A stretch of 64,000 bases of DNA from Pholis gunnellus (taxonomy: Eukaryota > Chordata > Actinopteri > Perciformes > Pholidae): positions 16,363,303 through 16,427,302 of the forward strand of contig OU342814.1 of assembly GCA_910591455.2 (NCBI GenBank). The letters run 5' to 3'. This document shows, one piece after another, positions 25,462 to 37,604 of this stretch. The notes under the pieces were generated by a model, which had not been told where the DNA came from, did not search any database, and was given only the letters and a program-made list of their open reading frames with translations. Made by a program: the position numbers and the translations under genes. Each line of letters opens with the position of its first letter. Position 1 is the stretch's first letter.

Positions 25462-27784
25462 GTAAGAAGCCTCCACAGTACTACTGTACTACTACTTTAC
25501 TACAGTAAAGGTTGGAAGGTAGTTTTTAGAATTATGCTTTTTTTTTTCACTGTAATTACGTCAAACTTGGGTTCCTTAGTTAAAAAATATATATATAATA
25601 AATAACTGTCAGGGTAAAGGTAACAGAATATACCACATATTTTAGATGTTATGTTTACAGGCACTACCAATATAATCTTGACAAAATCAAGCAGACTGGT
25701 CAGAGGTAGTAGCTAATTTACACAGTTGCTAATGAGTACAACATTCATAGTAGTAATTAATTTAGTTCATTTTTTTGTGTTGGCATGTTGTAATGTTTTG
25801 GTGTTACTCCCTCAGGCAGCCAAAGGAGCTGCATGTATCTGTGTCTGTGTGAAAGGAAAAGGCCAAGTTGTGGGATTCTAGTTTTCCAGTAAACATAAGA
25901 CAGAGGTCCGAATGTGCAGACAAATGACTCTGTGCTTCTTCAAAGACACCTGCTATGGGTGGAAACTATTAAAGTATTGGTTTCTTTTAGCTATCTCTTG
26001 CTCTTCCAAGCCCAGCAAGGTGCAGATCCGCATTAGCAAATGTAAACCTAATTTATTGTAATAAAACTCAGAAAAGACAGATCCCTGCGAATGCAACTTT
26101 TTAGATTTTACCAGGAGGAACATTTCCACCCTTACTCTTGCTGTCTCAGGTGGGGAGAAATGCTGCATTTTTAGGAACAAATAACCCTTGATGCCACCGG
26201 TATGTTTCCCTACTGCGAATTTAAGCAGATTATGGCCCATGAGACCACATTCCAGTGACCCACAGTCGGGGCTATTACAGCACGCTTGACTCAGTCTGAC
26301 AAATTGCTGCATATAATAACAAGAAGCATGTATTTCATCCTTATAATCCATGATTCACTGAGCAATAACGCATGTGTGCTCAGAAAGTAATTTCCATCAA
26401 GAGCGCACTTTAAAAACGAAATATAGAGATAAATATTCCTCATACAAGAGGCAATTTCAAGTCATGAAGTGGATTTTGTAAATTAGGTTTCTTTAAAAAA
26501 AAAAAAAATGATGACGTCTTAGGCAGAAGGTTTATTGCAGCTTGAATTTATGGAGAATCAATGCAATAGGGCAAATCATTTGATACGCAGAGTCTGGTCA
26601 CAAGTGCATCGCCACCCTCAATCCTGAAAGTTGTCGCATTTTCCTGGAATATTTAACAGCTAGACAGCTTGTACAAAAATTGGCGGTGGTATTTTCTACA
26701 ATAAGTTGCATGTGACTGCAATGTCGTAAATGAAGATAGATCCAGCATGATGTACCTGTTCCAGGTCACAGGTAGAACAGTCCATCAGTGTGTCTGGAGA
26801 CTCTGTAGAGATAATCCACTATATCTACTGAGAGGATGTTGTTACTTCAACGAGCTATGGAATGTGTGTGCGTTATGAAATACATGCTGAGCTCCCTGGC
26901 CCTGTCCACGAGTCGGCACAAACACCTCAAAGGGGGAGACAAGGCATCTCAGTTAACCTACAGTCTCAGAGTCAGTGAGCCGGTGAGGGGAGTCACTCTA
27001 CTCCCACTATTCTGAGGAGGAGAAGACCTGATGCACTAAATGATCAGTGGCCTGACGGGGGCGCCCCTGGTCAATAGGTCGACAGAAGAGGAGAATGAAT
27101 AATCCCCTCACACTCTGCAAAGCCTGTCTGCTTCCTAACCAGCTGTAGGTCCCATAGCCTCTCTGTCTCTTCCTGACACAGTCAGGAGCACAAAGTTTTA
27201 CTCGATCGCTGGTTTCCGTGCATGCAGCAATAAGCATCTGGTCACATTTGCCAAAATCCAAACCCAGTTCGCTCTCTGTGAGCTGTCACTCTTTCTGTCT
27301 CTCTCGCAAACACTCTCCTGTTTTTATTTTTCTCTTGTTTTGCATATTTTCCTCTGCCTCTCAGAGACCCATCGGTTGCTGCATAATGTTTGATTTCAAA
27401 GGATAGGGACGGTTATATTCCACATTTTTACGTCAACAAGACCAAAACCAACTCTCAATATATAGCTGAAGTCCGTCTCTGTGTCTCAGCCCCATGCTTG
27501 TTTGTTCCTGACAATGACATTCATCTTTAAAACAAACTGTCACAAATACATACTTTTATTTAAACAATATAAGTAATTTCCTAAAGCAGCAGTGCACTGT
27601 AGATTTTAGTAAACTTAACTGTAACGAGAGTAAAAAATGCACACGATGTGTTGTGATTCAGCCGCGTACGACAGCCAGCATGCAATTATTCATGATAGCA
27701 GCTAGAGGTGGTAAGAGGCTACCAGAATGTTCCCACTGCTTTGTAACACCCCTTGGTATTCTAACGCATTGGCTAGGTGGTGGC

Positions 27785-27965
27785 TAATGTTGTGAATTTA
27801 AACAAAAACACTTGCTTAGGTCCAGGCAGCAAAAACACTTCGATAGGTTTAGGAAAAATATCACGTTTGGGCTTAAAATAAATGAGTAAACTAAGTAAAA
27901 CGTAAGCAGCATGACCTAAGTGTGGAAAACCCGTCACAATCATCACTAGCGTCACTTCAAAATAA
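27785..27965. repeat. Dispersed repeat, teleost type
   Basis: Contains aaaaacacttcgataggttt, aggaaaaatatcacgtttgg and aacgtaagcagcatgaccta, resembling a common fish interspersed repeat. Family not assigned; lies upstream of the C10orf90 exons. Confidence 0.4.
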
Positions 27966-28740
27966 CTCAGCAACACTTTGGAACAGAAACTCCGTTCTCA
28001 AACGTCAATCTCCAGGTTGAAAGTCTTGTGTTTGCATTCACATCAGGGATTATCGGTCTCACACAGCAGAGAGTCCTCACACACCTCACTGAGGGTAGAA
28101 GTTCCTCAGTGAACACAGACACACCTGCAGCTTCTTCTCTGCTGCAGCTCAGGATTTTATCTCCTTTCTTCTGTCCCATCCTCACACAGTTTATCACAGT
28201 TTATCTTTTTCATGTGACTTCTGTTTTTACTCCCTAAACCGGGATGCAACTTGAAATTTAGCAAACTAAGTCTGCATTAATTGTGATATATAATAGGCTC
28301 CTTAGGTAAAAGTAAAAATATAGATTAAACAATAAAAATTAAATGTGCAAGTACACCAATAACAACCTCGCTACGATAGTGAGAGTAAATGTAATTTGTG
28401 ACTTCCCCTCCTGGCAGCAGGAAGGTGCATGTGGGATTCATTTAATAAACTACAGAGCCCATTTTCCTCGTAATGAAGGCACGTTACCCAGCGCAATTCT
28501 GTTTTCAATTGATGTGTTTTAATCATTTTTGGACAGAGGAATAAGCTGAATCGGGCTTTGGCCACACAGACAATACATGTTACAATAAATTCATTCTTGG
28601 TGACAATATGAAAAATGTAAAATATCACCAGATTTATCATTTAGCCTCTTAAACACGAGGCATCTGGCCCTGCCCAAAGATAACATCCCTAACATTGATA
28701 GTGTATCACTGCAACTACATTTGAATAAGTGAAGTGGATA

Positions 28741-28922
28741 GCAGGGCCGTCCTTCAATCAGAACCCACTAGTCGCATGTCGATGTGACCTTGAGCAAGAC
28801 ACTTAACCCCAAAATTGCCCCTGTAGCTGTGGCTACGGTGTAGAAATGTGATAGAATCTGAATTGTAAGTCGCTTTGGGTAAAAGTGTCTTCTAAATGAC
28901 TGTAATGTAATGTAATGTAATG
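28741..28922 (+). repeat. Teleost tRNA-derived SINE with TGTAA tail
   Basis: Contains ccttgagcaagacacttaac, a conserved SINE body, the tail motif aagtcgctttgggtaaaagt with cttctaaatgactg, and (TGTAA)n pentamers at the 3' end. The usual B-box block between gtccttcaatcagaa and the body appears deleted. Confidence 0.7.
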
Positions 28923-29164
28923 ATCTTGGTGTCGAAATAATGGAAACAAATGTGAGATTTCTACATAAATCTAAGCAGCATTATATCTGGATGGTATATG
29001 TAAATCAAAATGTAAATGCAATCAGACAGACCTCTATGCATGTTCCCATTCAAAGAAAACCATAACGCGTGGGTAATGTGGACAGCTCATGCCTGTATTG
29101 AATACCAATGGCTTTAGGATGAGAGCGGTACTACATGGACCATGTTTTCACGTGGAAGGCTGAT

Positions 29165-29200
29165 AGGTTGATCGATGCTCGTGGAAGCATTGATCAACCT
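29165..29200. repeat. Near-perfect hairpin, 15-bp stem, 6-base loop
   Basis: AGGTTGATCGATGCT (29165-29179) and AGCATTGATCAACCT (29186-29200) pair at 14 Watson-Crick plus one G-T, loop cgtgga. A 3+3 internal loop and four further pairs extend it. Function unknown. Confidence 0.6.
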
Positions 29201-30437
29201 TCCAGCTGTTTGTATTCATTTCTATTGAAATGAATTAGCTGAAAACAGCAAAGGTAAGATAAATTCCTGGTTATGGCTGTATAAAGTAATGTATATTATG
29301 CATCTTCTTTGGCTGCTGCTTCAGTGAGTTGTGGTAAACTGTGCAGGTAGCATGAAGTAGTAACATCGCTAGCACCACTATGTACCGTTTGCATGTTGTT
29401 GCTGTGCGTAAATCAAGTTGCTCAGTTGTGGAATTGTGTTTCGATTCGGTACAAATTGTAATCATAAGCTTTTGGCTGAGCTTCTTCCCGTTATGTGGCA
29501 CATGGGATGAATATGTTGCCACGTGTTTAATTTGTTGCATTGTGCGCCACTGCTCACGGTACTGTACACAATACACATATATATATGCAGTAGTATTCAT
29601 TTGCATTGTCTGCCATACACTGTATACTACAGCAGACAGTATATTTGCTGTTTGATGTTAAAAATATCCATCTTTAGTTGAACAACTCTTGCCACTCTCT
29701 GCCTCCATTGTTTCTGTGTTTATTCTAGGTTCTTTAATACCCCGTTTTAGGCAATATGTCCTTCAGGGTCCTTTTCTCTCACACAAATAAACTCCTAACC
29801 AACCCTCTTTTGTACAGTGCAACATTAGGAAAATGTTATTCCTCCAATTACACTCTCTGGCTGGGTAAAAATAAATCAAAGGAAAAATGGGGTGGAACTG
29901 TGAACGTATAAACTTCTATTTCAGTGTTGTCGTTCCAGCCTGCTTTCTCATCCCACGTGACTCACCTCAAAGTGGAACACACACAGGGTGAAAATAATTA
30001 CTTTCCTTGTGTTATATGAACCGACCCATTCATGCAAACATATTAACAGGCCAACAACATGACTTCAATTTGCAAGGTCTCACTGTGACAATGTGTAACA
30101 CATAATGAATGCCATGCACGCTTGAGAAGTTTGTTTAAAGAGTAAATGATGCCTCCATTAGATGTAATCTGTTTTTATTAACTGTAAGAGCTACATCGAG
30201 CTTCATACCATGCTAAATTGAGAGCGGTGCACTTGGTGTATCATGATTAAAAAACTGAATTACACCGAGTGGTGAATACAATGAGTTGATAAGCCCCCTT
30301 CCTATGCCGTCTGAAACAATAGGCCTAAACATTTAAGCTATTGTTGGCTGTTAAGGAATAATCAAAAATGTGCCAGGCAAGCAACGCAGATAACCACGTT
30401 AGGAGAGTCGTCATCTACTGAGCTGAGCAGCAGAAAG

Positions 30438-30439
<2 letters not shown>

Positions 30440-30478
<39 letters not shown>
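30440..30478 (+). repeat. (AG)n microsatellite
   Basis: About 20 AG units, some 170 bases before the candidate start exon of C10orf90. Confidence 0.95.
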
Positions 30479-30480
<2 letters not shown>

Positions 30481-30646
30481 CTTTCTTTTCAGTGCTAATG
30501 GGTGGGAATGAACATGGCTCCAAGCATGGAATAAATGATGGAAAGATAAAGGGAGGTGAATAATGCATTATTGAAGTATTAGGAGAAGGACTTTTTTGTT
30601 GTCATTGTCATTATCAGACCTACCTACTCATCACAGAAGTGCAGGT

Positions 30647-30677
30647 ATGAGTCAAGATAGCGTTACTTTTATGATGA
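30647..30677 (+). CDS. Candidate C10orf90 start-codon exon
   Basis: ATG at 30647 (G at -3) opens ten codons, MSQDSVTFMM, plus one base, followed by a perfect donor A|gtaagt at 30678. The phase-1 end fits the 30826 exon, giving MSQDSVTFMM-N-EKIDDSWP across a 148-base intron and a 579-residue protein. Against it: the exon is tiny, the bases around the ATG (CAG|gtatga) are themselves donor-like, and I cannot compare other species. Inference only. Confidence 0.3.
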
Positions 30678-30825
30678 GTAAGTAAGGGAAGTCTGATAAA
30701 TGTGTTTCGAGTTACCTTTGAAGTGGAATTTTATGTTATGTACGGTGTGTGTGCAGCGTGGTGAAAATCAGAAGCTGCAGTCATCTAATGTACAATATCC
30801 TTCTTTTTGTGTTGTGAACTGACAG

Positions 30826-30899
30826 ATGAGAAAATAGATGACAGCTGGCCGATGTCAGTGGGTTTTCACAGTCGCCTATCCACACCGAACATCAATGAG
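30826..30899 (+). CDS. C10orf90: C10orf90 exon (N-terminal, first well supported)
   Basis: Acceptor ...gaactgacag precedes 30826 and donor GAG|gtaaac follows 30899. The exon starts with two bases of a split codon, then reads EKIDDSWPMSVGFHSRLSTP and ends phase 0 with NINE, which fits the phase-0 start of the 31788 exon. The codon at 30852 is the first in-frame Met. In the exon's own first-base frame, ATG at 30826 hits a stop after three codons, so the exon is not initiated there. It could be the start-codon exon (Met 30852) or take a start from an upstream exon. Confidence 0.6.
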
Positions 30900-33800
30900 G
30901 TAAACAGCTCTGGGTGTACTTATCTGTTGTTTATCCAAGGTTTTATGACCTGGGAAGTTACTAAACAGTATCTGCAAATACAGGTTGGATACGCACTGGT
31001 TCTACTTTTATATGTGACTTAAAGATGCAAATGATTTTTTTCTGAAAGAACAAAATGCACAGTGAAATAAAAATCTTTTTTTTTAGATTGTCTGAGAATG
31101 CTTGTTGAAGAAACTGCATTTTAAAAATAATTGTTATTATGGATATCTCATCACTGTCAACCAAAAATACATATCCTGTAAATATTCCATGACTGAATAT
31201 GTAACAAAATACGGTTTCCACCGTAATTATATGCTGTTTGATCTCAGATCCAATTAGGTAATGTCCTCAGATTTCCATTTTTCTGGTCAATAACACTCAA
31301 GCAAGTAACAAAATTGCTCATAAAGCCAAATTATATTAGCATAAAACTCTCCTGATATTTGGGTCTTGGGAATGTGAGCCAACACAATAGATGTTTGAAG
31401 AAGATGTGTAATTCTTTGCCCTTCAAACAGAGAGAAAAGACAAAATGTTAACCAGCAAGGTATCCTGTTTACTAGCAGCAGGAAAGTGGGGATAACTTCA
31501 CTCTGTACTTTGTGTTCAAAGTTTTTTTCAGATTGTTTTAAATGTCATTGGTAAGTGCTGTCCACCAAGTTACACATTGTCATGGTAACATCAAGGAACA
31601 AGCTGTGCAGAAGAGCAGATAATAAGACCGTCCGACCCACATCACAGCAGCTAATGTCTTTGTATGTTCAGTCTTTCTGGGTTTCATGTGAGTTACTGAA
31701 TCTCTCAGTTTGCAGAGGAGTCAATTGCGCTGCTTGAGCATAAACTCTGATATGAAGCTTTTTTTCTCCTCTCTTGTCTTTTCATAGGCCTCAAGTAAGC
31801 ATGTCCCCGCTTCACTGCACAGGAATGTCCTGTCATGGGGTGTGTGGCGCGGCCAAGAGGAGAAGGAGACTGTGTCTCTGAGAGCAATAACACACTCTGC
31901 CTCCTCTCAGACTGCCGAGCGTGGATCTTACGGTGGAGTTTCCAAGCTCTTCAGGGCTGCGAGTGGCCCCGATGTGGTGGGAAGGACTCCAAAGTCAGCG
32001 TTTTCTTCCATCACCATCACAGTTCAGAGGACTTTGCCATCACTTTCCAACCCACGGGACCCTGTGTGTCCATCCACTCCAACACAGCCTGTGGAGATAT
32101 CAACTCCACCAAAACCACAAGAAACGTTCGGGGGAAGAGCCTCATCCATACCCATGAGCACAATGAGAGTCTCAAACTCTCAACCGGACGTGCGGCGACA
32201 GAATCCTGCCATCGTGATGCCAAATGAGTTCAGACGGGCCCGCTCGCCAGCTGATGGATTCGCACTGAGAGATCGAGGAAAGGGGACAGAACGACTTGTA
32301 CAAAGCAGGCTCTGCTACACGGAGAGCGTCGGGAAGCGGGACGAGAGAGGTGGCTCGTTAATGAACCTCTCCTCACGGCCCTCCTACCGGTCTTGTATCC
32401 ATCTCGAGGTGCCCCTGAGATCCATTAGTTCTGTTTTGTTTTTGGACAAGTCACTTTACATTTCCCTCGTGGAACTAGAGGGAAGAAGAGCAGGTCAACC
32501 CACTTTGTACAGGTCCACCTTGTCTGTTCGCTTTGGTGTCTCATCCTGCCGCAGATCCTCTAAGGATAACAGACCAGAACAAACACATGAGGGTTACGGA
32601 AGACCCAAAGAGGCCATGTTGGGACGAAACAAACGCATTGTACGAGAGACCGGTTTGGGTCTCTGCAGAAGCCCTCTATCAAAGCACAGGGCCCACGAGG
32701 TCGAGCAGATAGCACCCACGCACGATGTTAACAGCGAGCCGGGTGATTCAGACACGCAGGTCCACAGCGCTACTCTGGGATTATTGTCATTCAGAGGGCC
32801 AAGCCGCTCAAACACAAAGGCTGGCAGGCGGAAGGAGAATGCAGATCAGGCGGCCTTCCCTATCCGTAGCAATTTCAGCCACAGGCAACACGCTTCTAAT
32901 ATTGGCCCAGGTATGAATTTCATCCCCTTGCTTCAGAAGTGAAAATCTAAAAAGTACCTCTGCAATTGATCTGTACTCCTTTTCAGTGGCCGGTATATTC
33001 TTAAGCTATTTTAGATAAGATCACATTTCCTTGGCGTAGCGGCAAGCTGAATCTGAATGCGGTGCCAAGGTGGTCTCGGTGACTGGAAAGTCGTTGTTAT
33101 TTTCACCCTGCCGCTCGTTTTTTTAATTTATACCTCATGCATTACAAATAGAACCACACCCACCCACCACACTTCTCCTACTGTACGATCACATTGTTTC
33201 GGATGAATCCCAACTGGGACTCACACACGCATACTAAGTCCAACTGCAGATTTAAATAAAGAACACTTTCATTTATCCTTCTCTGACTTACAAAACTTCC
33301 ATAGAAAATCTAAAAATTGTGAACTGCCTCTGTATATATTAACAGTGATTAGAATAATGCAAATGCAGTCTATTCAAACAGTCCTTCTCCAGGTCTCCTG
33401 GTACACGAGTTAGGATAAGATCAAGGTCATATGAGAGCTGTATTGGGAAATCTGGTTTATGCAACTGAGAAGCTTCCTGTTAAAAAGAAGCTAGCTGTTT
33501 CCCCCCTATTTGCATACAGACACGAGAGTCAATCTTTGCAGTATATACAGTACATATAGCAGTGGTTGTAGCCAAAATGAAAACAGAGAAATAGTGATAT
33601 CACCGCCTGAAGCAGTTCCACATATCTGCCTCCCCTGTTACCAGGGCTGTCTCAAGAAGAACAACTGCAACATAATACTCTCTCTCCACTCATTACGTTT
33701 ATTTCGTTGCGCACTTCATTTATTCCAATGCCTGAAGGGCAAGACATGTCGTGTAGCAGTAGCTTGACCGGCGACATTACATGTTTGCGTGTGCTTCCTA

Positions 33801-36800
33801 GGAGCATGCGATGATTCTCTACCTACTGTACATGCCACACGGTCATGGCTGGGAATTCAGTGGAGATCCAGTATGTATTCCACAAACGCTGGAGGAATGG
33901 GGTTACAGGTGCAGGATGGATGGCACTGTAGTGATTTGCATTATTCATAGGCCACACTCATGTTCCCTCTGGGTGTTTTCTCTCTATTTTATATTATATA
34001 TATATATATATATGTATATTACAAAGTGGATTGAAAGATGTGACTTTTCAAATTAATGTTTATAGCCATTTTACTTCTCTCTGTGTCTCTCAAGTGGACT
34101 TCGGGACTTGGACCAAGCAAGCAGCGAGAGGCAAGACAGAGGAACAAAAAGAACATGACTCAGATAAGACTCGTCATTCCCGGCTGAAGGCGGATTCCCT
34201 GGAAGGAACACCCAAGAATCTCAGCCTCAAAGTAGGAGCCACATTTCAATTCGTGACTTGTTTTTGAGGAAATATACTACACAATAGAAGCTAAAGGTGC
34301 TGTACAGGAAGCCTAACATTGTGCTTAAAGGTTCATTATTGACAAAAACATTCTTAGCACAAAATTGAGCGTAGCGTTCGTTCAGGCAGGCAACGAAGTT
34401 GACTACTACTTAGCTACATCAGCTGTTAGCAGCTGATCTCAAGCCATGGATCAGATAATTCACTTCTATGCCTCTATAGGCACCTTATTTAAGCTGCTTT
34501 AGCCTACCTACCCTTGTTGCTTCCTCTGCAAGCCGCTTGCAAGCCGCCTCCCCCCAGCTCTTCCATTTCACACTGTGTTTGACTTCATCAATGTAATTTC
34601 TGTCATTTTCTGTGATCATTGATTAGGTTTTCCAGGTATGAACATGGAAGGGCAGGGAGGGCCCAGAACAGAACCATATTGCCAAATATATTACTGCAAA
34701 TGGAAATAAAAGCCACATTTTTGACTACATTTTTTCATTTTTAAACAGCCCCAACTGGCATTTTTTGTATTATTTTTGAGCAGCTCCTCCTGGAGCCGCA
34801 GAAGGCTTTATACATTGTGTTATACATATGCAGCAGTACTCACCAGGACCTGTAAACAGACTTTGATGTGTATAATCGGAGGAGTGGATCTCGTGCTAAA
34901 CATTTTTGCCCAACCCTGACCATTTTTGAACTGTTCTAATATCTATATATGTGCATAAGGCTGCAATGCAATGACTCGGTAAACAAGAACAATTGGAAAA
35001 CTGTCAGCTGTAACAAGGATGGAGGTTAAAGCGAAAACTGAATAAAAGTCCACAGTAACACATTGTTATTGTTCCAGTGCTTTTGATTCATCAAAGTTCA
35101 CAGTCACTATCAAATATTAAATGGAGCCGCTGTGGATGCAAATACAACAAAATCTGGTTTCACTAAGAACAAAACCAAGACTGACAACCTGAGGTCATTT
35201 AAGGAATCAAGAAAATACCAATAAGACCTGTCTGTATACTATTATACGCAGTGCAACTGCACATGATTTATGATCAGATGTGGAAAAATTAACTATTTGC
35301 CATATGGAACCTTTAACCCCTTAGGAATGATGCATTAGTGACTAATTCAATTAAGGTTTCCGACACAGAAAATCTTAATGTGTTTACTTCTGGAATAAAC
35401 ATCCTCACAACAGAATCAGCTTCTCCTGAGGGCTGATTCTTACACTTGGAGGGATTTTTGCTTGAGTTGGTGTTTGACACAGCCTCTGCCAAGTAGAGGG
35501 GTAATGGAAAAATATATAATATATTAATAATTACAACATTTTCAGTTTTCTTCTCTCCGTCATGCTATTTTATTACATTTTCAATTAAAAAGGATCTTTT
35601 CTGCCCAATTGATCTTATCTTGTGAGGGGTAAGGATCCAGTGGGGTTTGTAAAGGATTCATATTCCCCCTGTGAGTAAAGCTCTCTTACCTTTATGCCCA
35701 CTAACGCTGAGCATAATATTACCATCTTGCCTATACCTCTTAGCTATTACAAGGCTGTGAAGAGGATTCTCCAAGGTTAAGGAATAGATTAGGCTCTGCT
35801 CAGAATAGATTCTAACCCACGGAAGATTTTTTTTTTCTTTCTCTTTCCACAGGATTAGTGTCTAAGAGTTATTCTGTATTCTTCCCACCAACAAGCAGCT
35901 TATTGTATGTATCCCTCTTTCCACCCCAGGAGGCTTTAGAGCTCCTCAGGCCAGACTTCATCAGCCGCTCCCAGGGTCGGGTGAGGAGGTTGGAGCAGAG
36001 GGCTAGGAGAAGGAGATACCTGCAGGATTCCAATCCAGACCTTGTGCAGGGCCTCGGGGAGGATCAAGGCAAACAAAAGAGGAACTGCACCACTCCAGAT
36101 CCGCTCAGTGGTAAGTGCAGCTAAAATAGCTCTGGCTGGAACCTGGAAAAGCAGAAGTACCATTTAATATCTCAATCGGAGGGTTTCGGTTCTGCCACCA
36201 GACCACACGCGATGACAGCAGCAAACAACCAACTGTAGATTATACTGTATGATAGGAGATCCTTGGAAGTAATGGAAGAAGCAGTGTGGCAGTCGACCTC
36301 TGACGACAGCAACCAATACTCAGTCGAGCACTTGGGATAGTCTCCCTAGAGAGCAGGAACTCATCTTCTACATCGATCTTTCACCATGTTTCCCATCTGT
36401 CGTTGTGTCACTTCTGCAGGGAGTAACACACACACATCAAATACTGGACTGTTGGGATGAAGGCTCCTTCAGTGGTTGCATAGCCCCACACATACACTTG
36501 GAAATAAGTAAACAATGAACTTCTGGTTATGTCATATTGAATTATACTGACTTTTCAAAGAACTATAGACTGTTTCAGAACATTCATGTTAACTTCAACA
36601 ACCTCAGATGATCTGGGGGGGAAGAAAGCTGTGATTTTACATGTTATTCTCCTCATAGTGTAATTATCCAACTTTGCTCTCTGCTGGCCATTATCGAGTA
36701 TTGCAGATCAGTTGAAGCATCTTTCCTTCTCAAACTCTGTATGCAGGTAATACACACAAGTTGAGACCAAAAGTGTCTAGAATATAAATGTGATGTTTCT

Positions 36801-37521
36801 TTTTTTCTATTTGTTCCGACTTTCTTTATACCACAGGAAACTGGTTTGCAGCCAGGAATTAAACAAGGTCAAAATACACCAAACAAGCATTTGTCAGATA
36901 GGAAAAAAGAAAACACTATACTTATGAATTCACAAATACCGATAAGAACGAATTCAAACCGAGCACAGAGACGCATATAGATGAAGAACTGGTGCCCAGA
37001 CATGATGTAAAGGGCGGGGGAAACATATTTCTATGCAAAATGCCCAATTTACACGAGCATCAAAAACGTTGTTCGAGCAAGGTATAAAAATTGTCTATAA
37101 TTCTATGGTTGTAATAGAAACTTTCCACAGTGACAACATAATAGATTCACATGTGTGCCTCTGTGCCATTAGGTGTCTAACTTTAATGTTGTTGATGTAA
37201 CTGAAGGTGCAGATTGTGATTTCCGTGCAGGAAATGCTGTTATGTTTTCAGTGTAAACACAAGCCAGTCTTGCTTTATTTTTCTCTCACGCTGAAGATGT
37301 CGGACTTATTTTAACTCTGACAAGGAAGGCATTGTTTAGTTGAATTGACCACAACATTTCTCTCAGCAGTTTTAACTCACCAGTCTGATTCTACTACTGC
37401 TTTACGAGAATATGGCATTTTAAAAGCTATACATGGCATTGATTCTATTCATAGATTTGGTAATATCTGAATTTCTTAAATGCTTTCTGATTAGACCAGC
37501 ACGTACACTCCCCCCCCCCCC

Positions 37522-37604
<83 letters not shown>

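Larger units (their letters stand above)
23553..30646. other. Upstream region or 5' introns of C10orf90
   Basis: May hold 5' exons and the promoter of C10orf90. Besides the candidate exon at 25287, the SINE at 28741, the repeat at 27785 and the hairpin at 29165, nothing is recognised. The 132-codon minus frame at 25953-26351 has no identifiable domain. Confidence 0.4.

Noticed and set aside
25953..26351. 132-codon minus-strand frame
   Set aside because: Cys-containing peptide looks protein-like in places, but no family signature and no promoter or splice context.
31835..32227. Alternative frames over the large C10orf90 exon
   Set aside because: Shadows of the real frame, which alone is bounded by the splice sites and phases.
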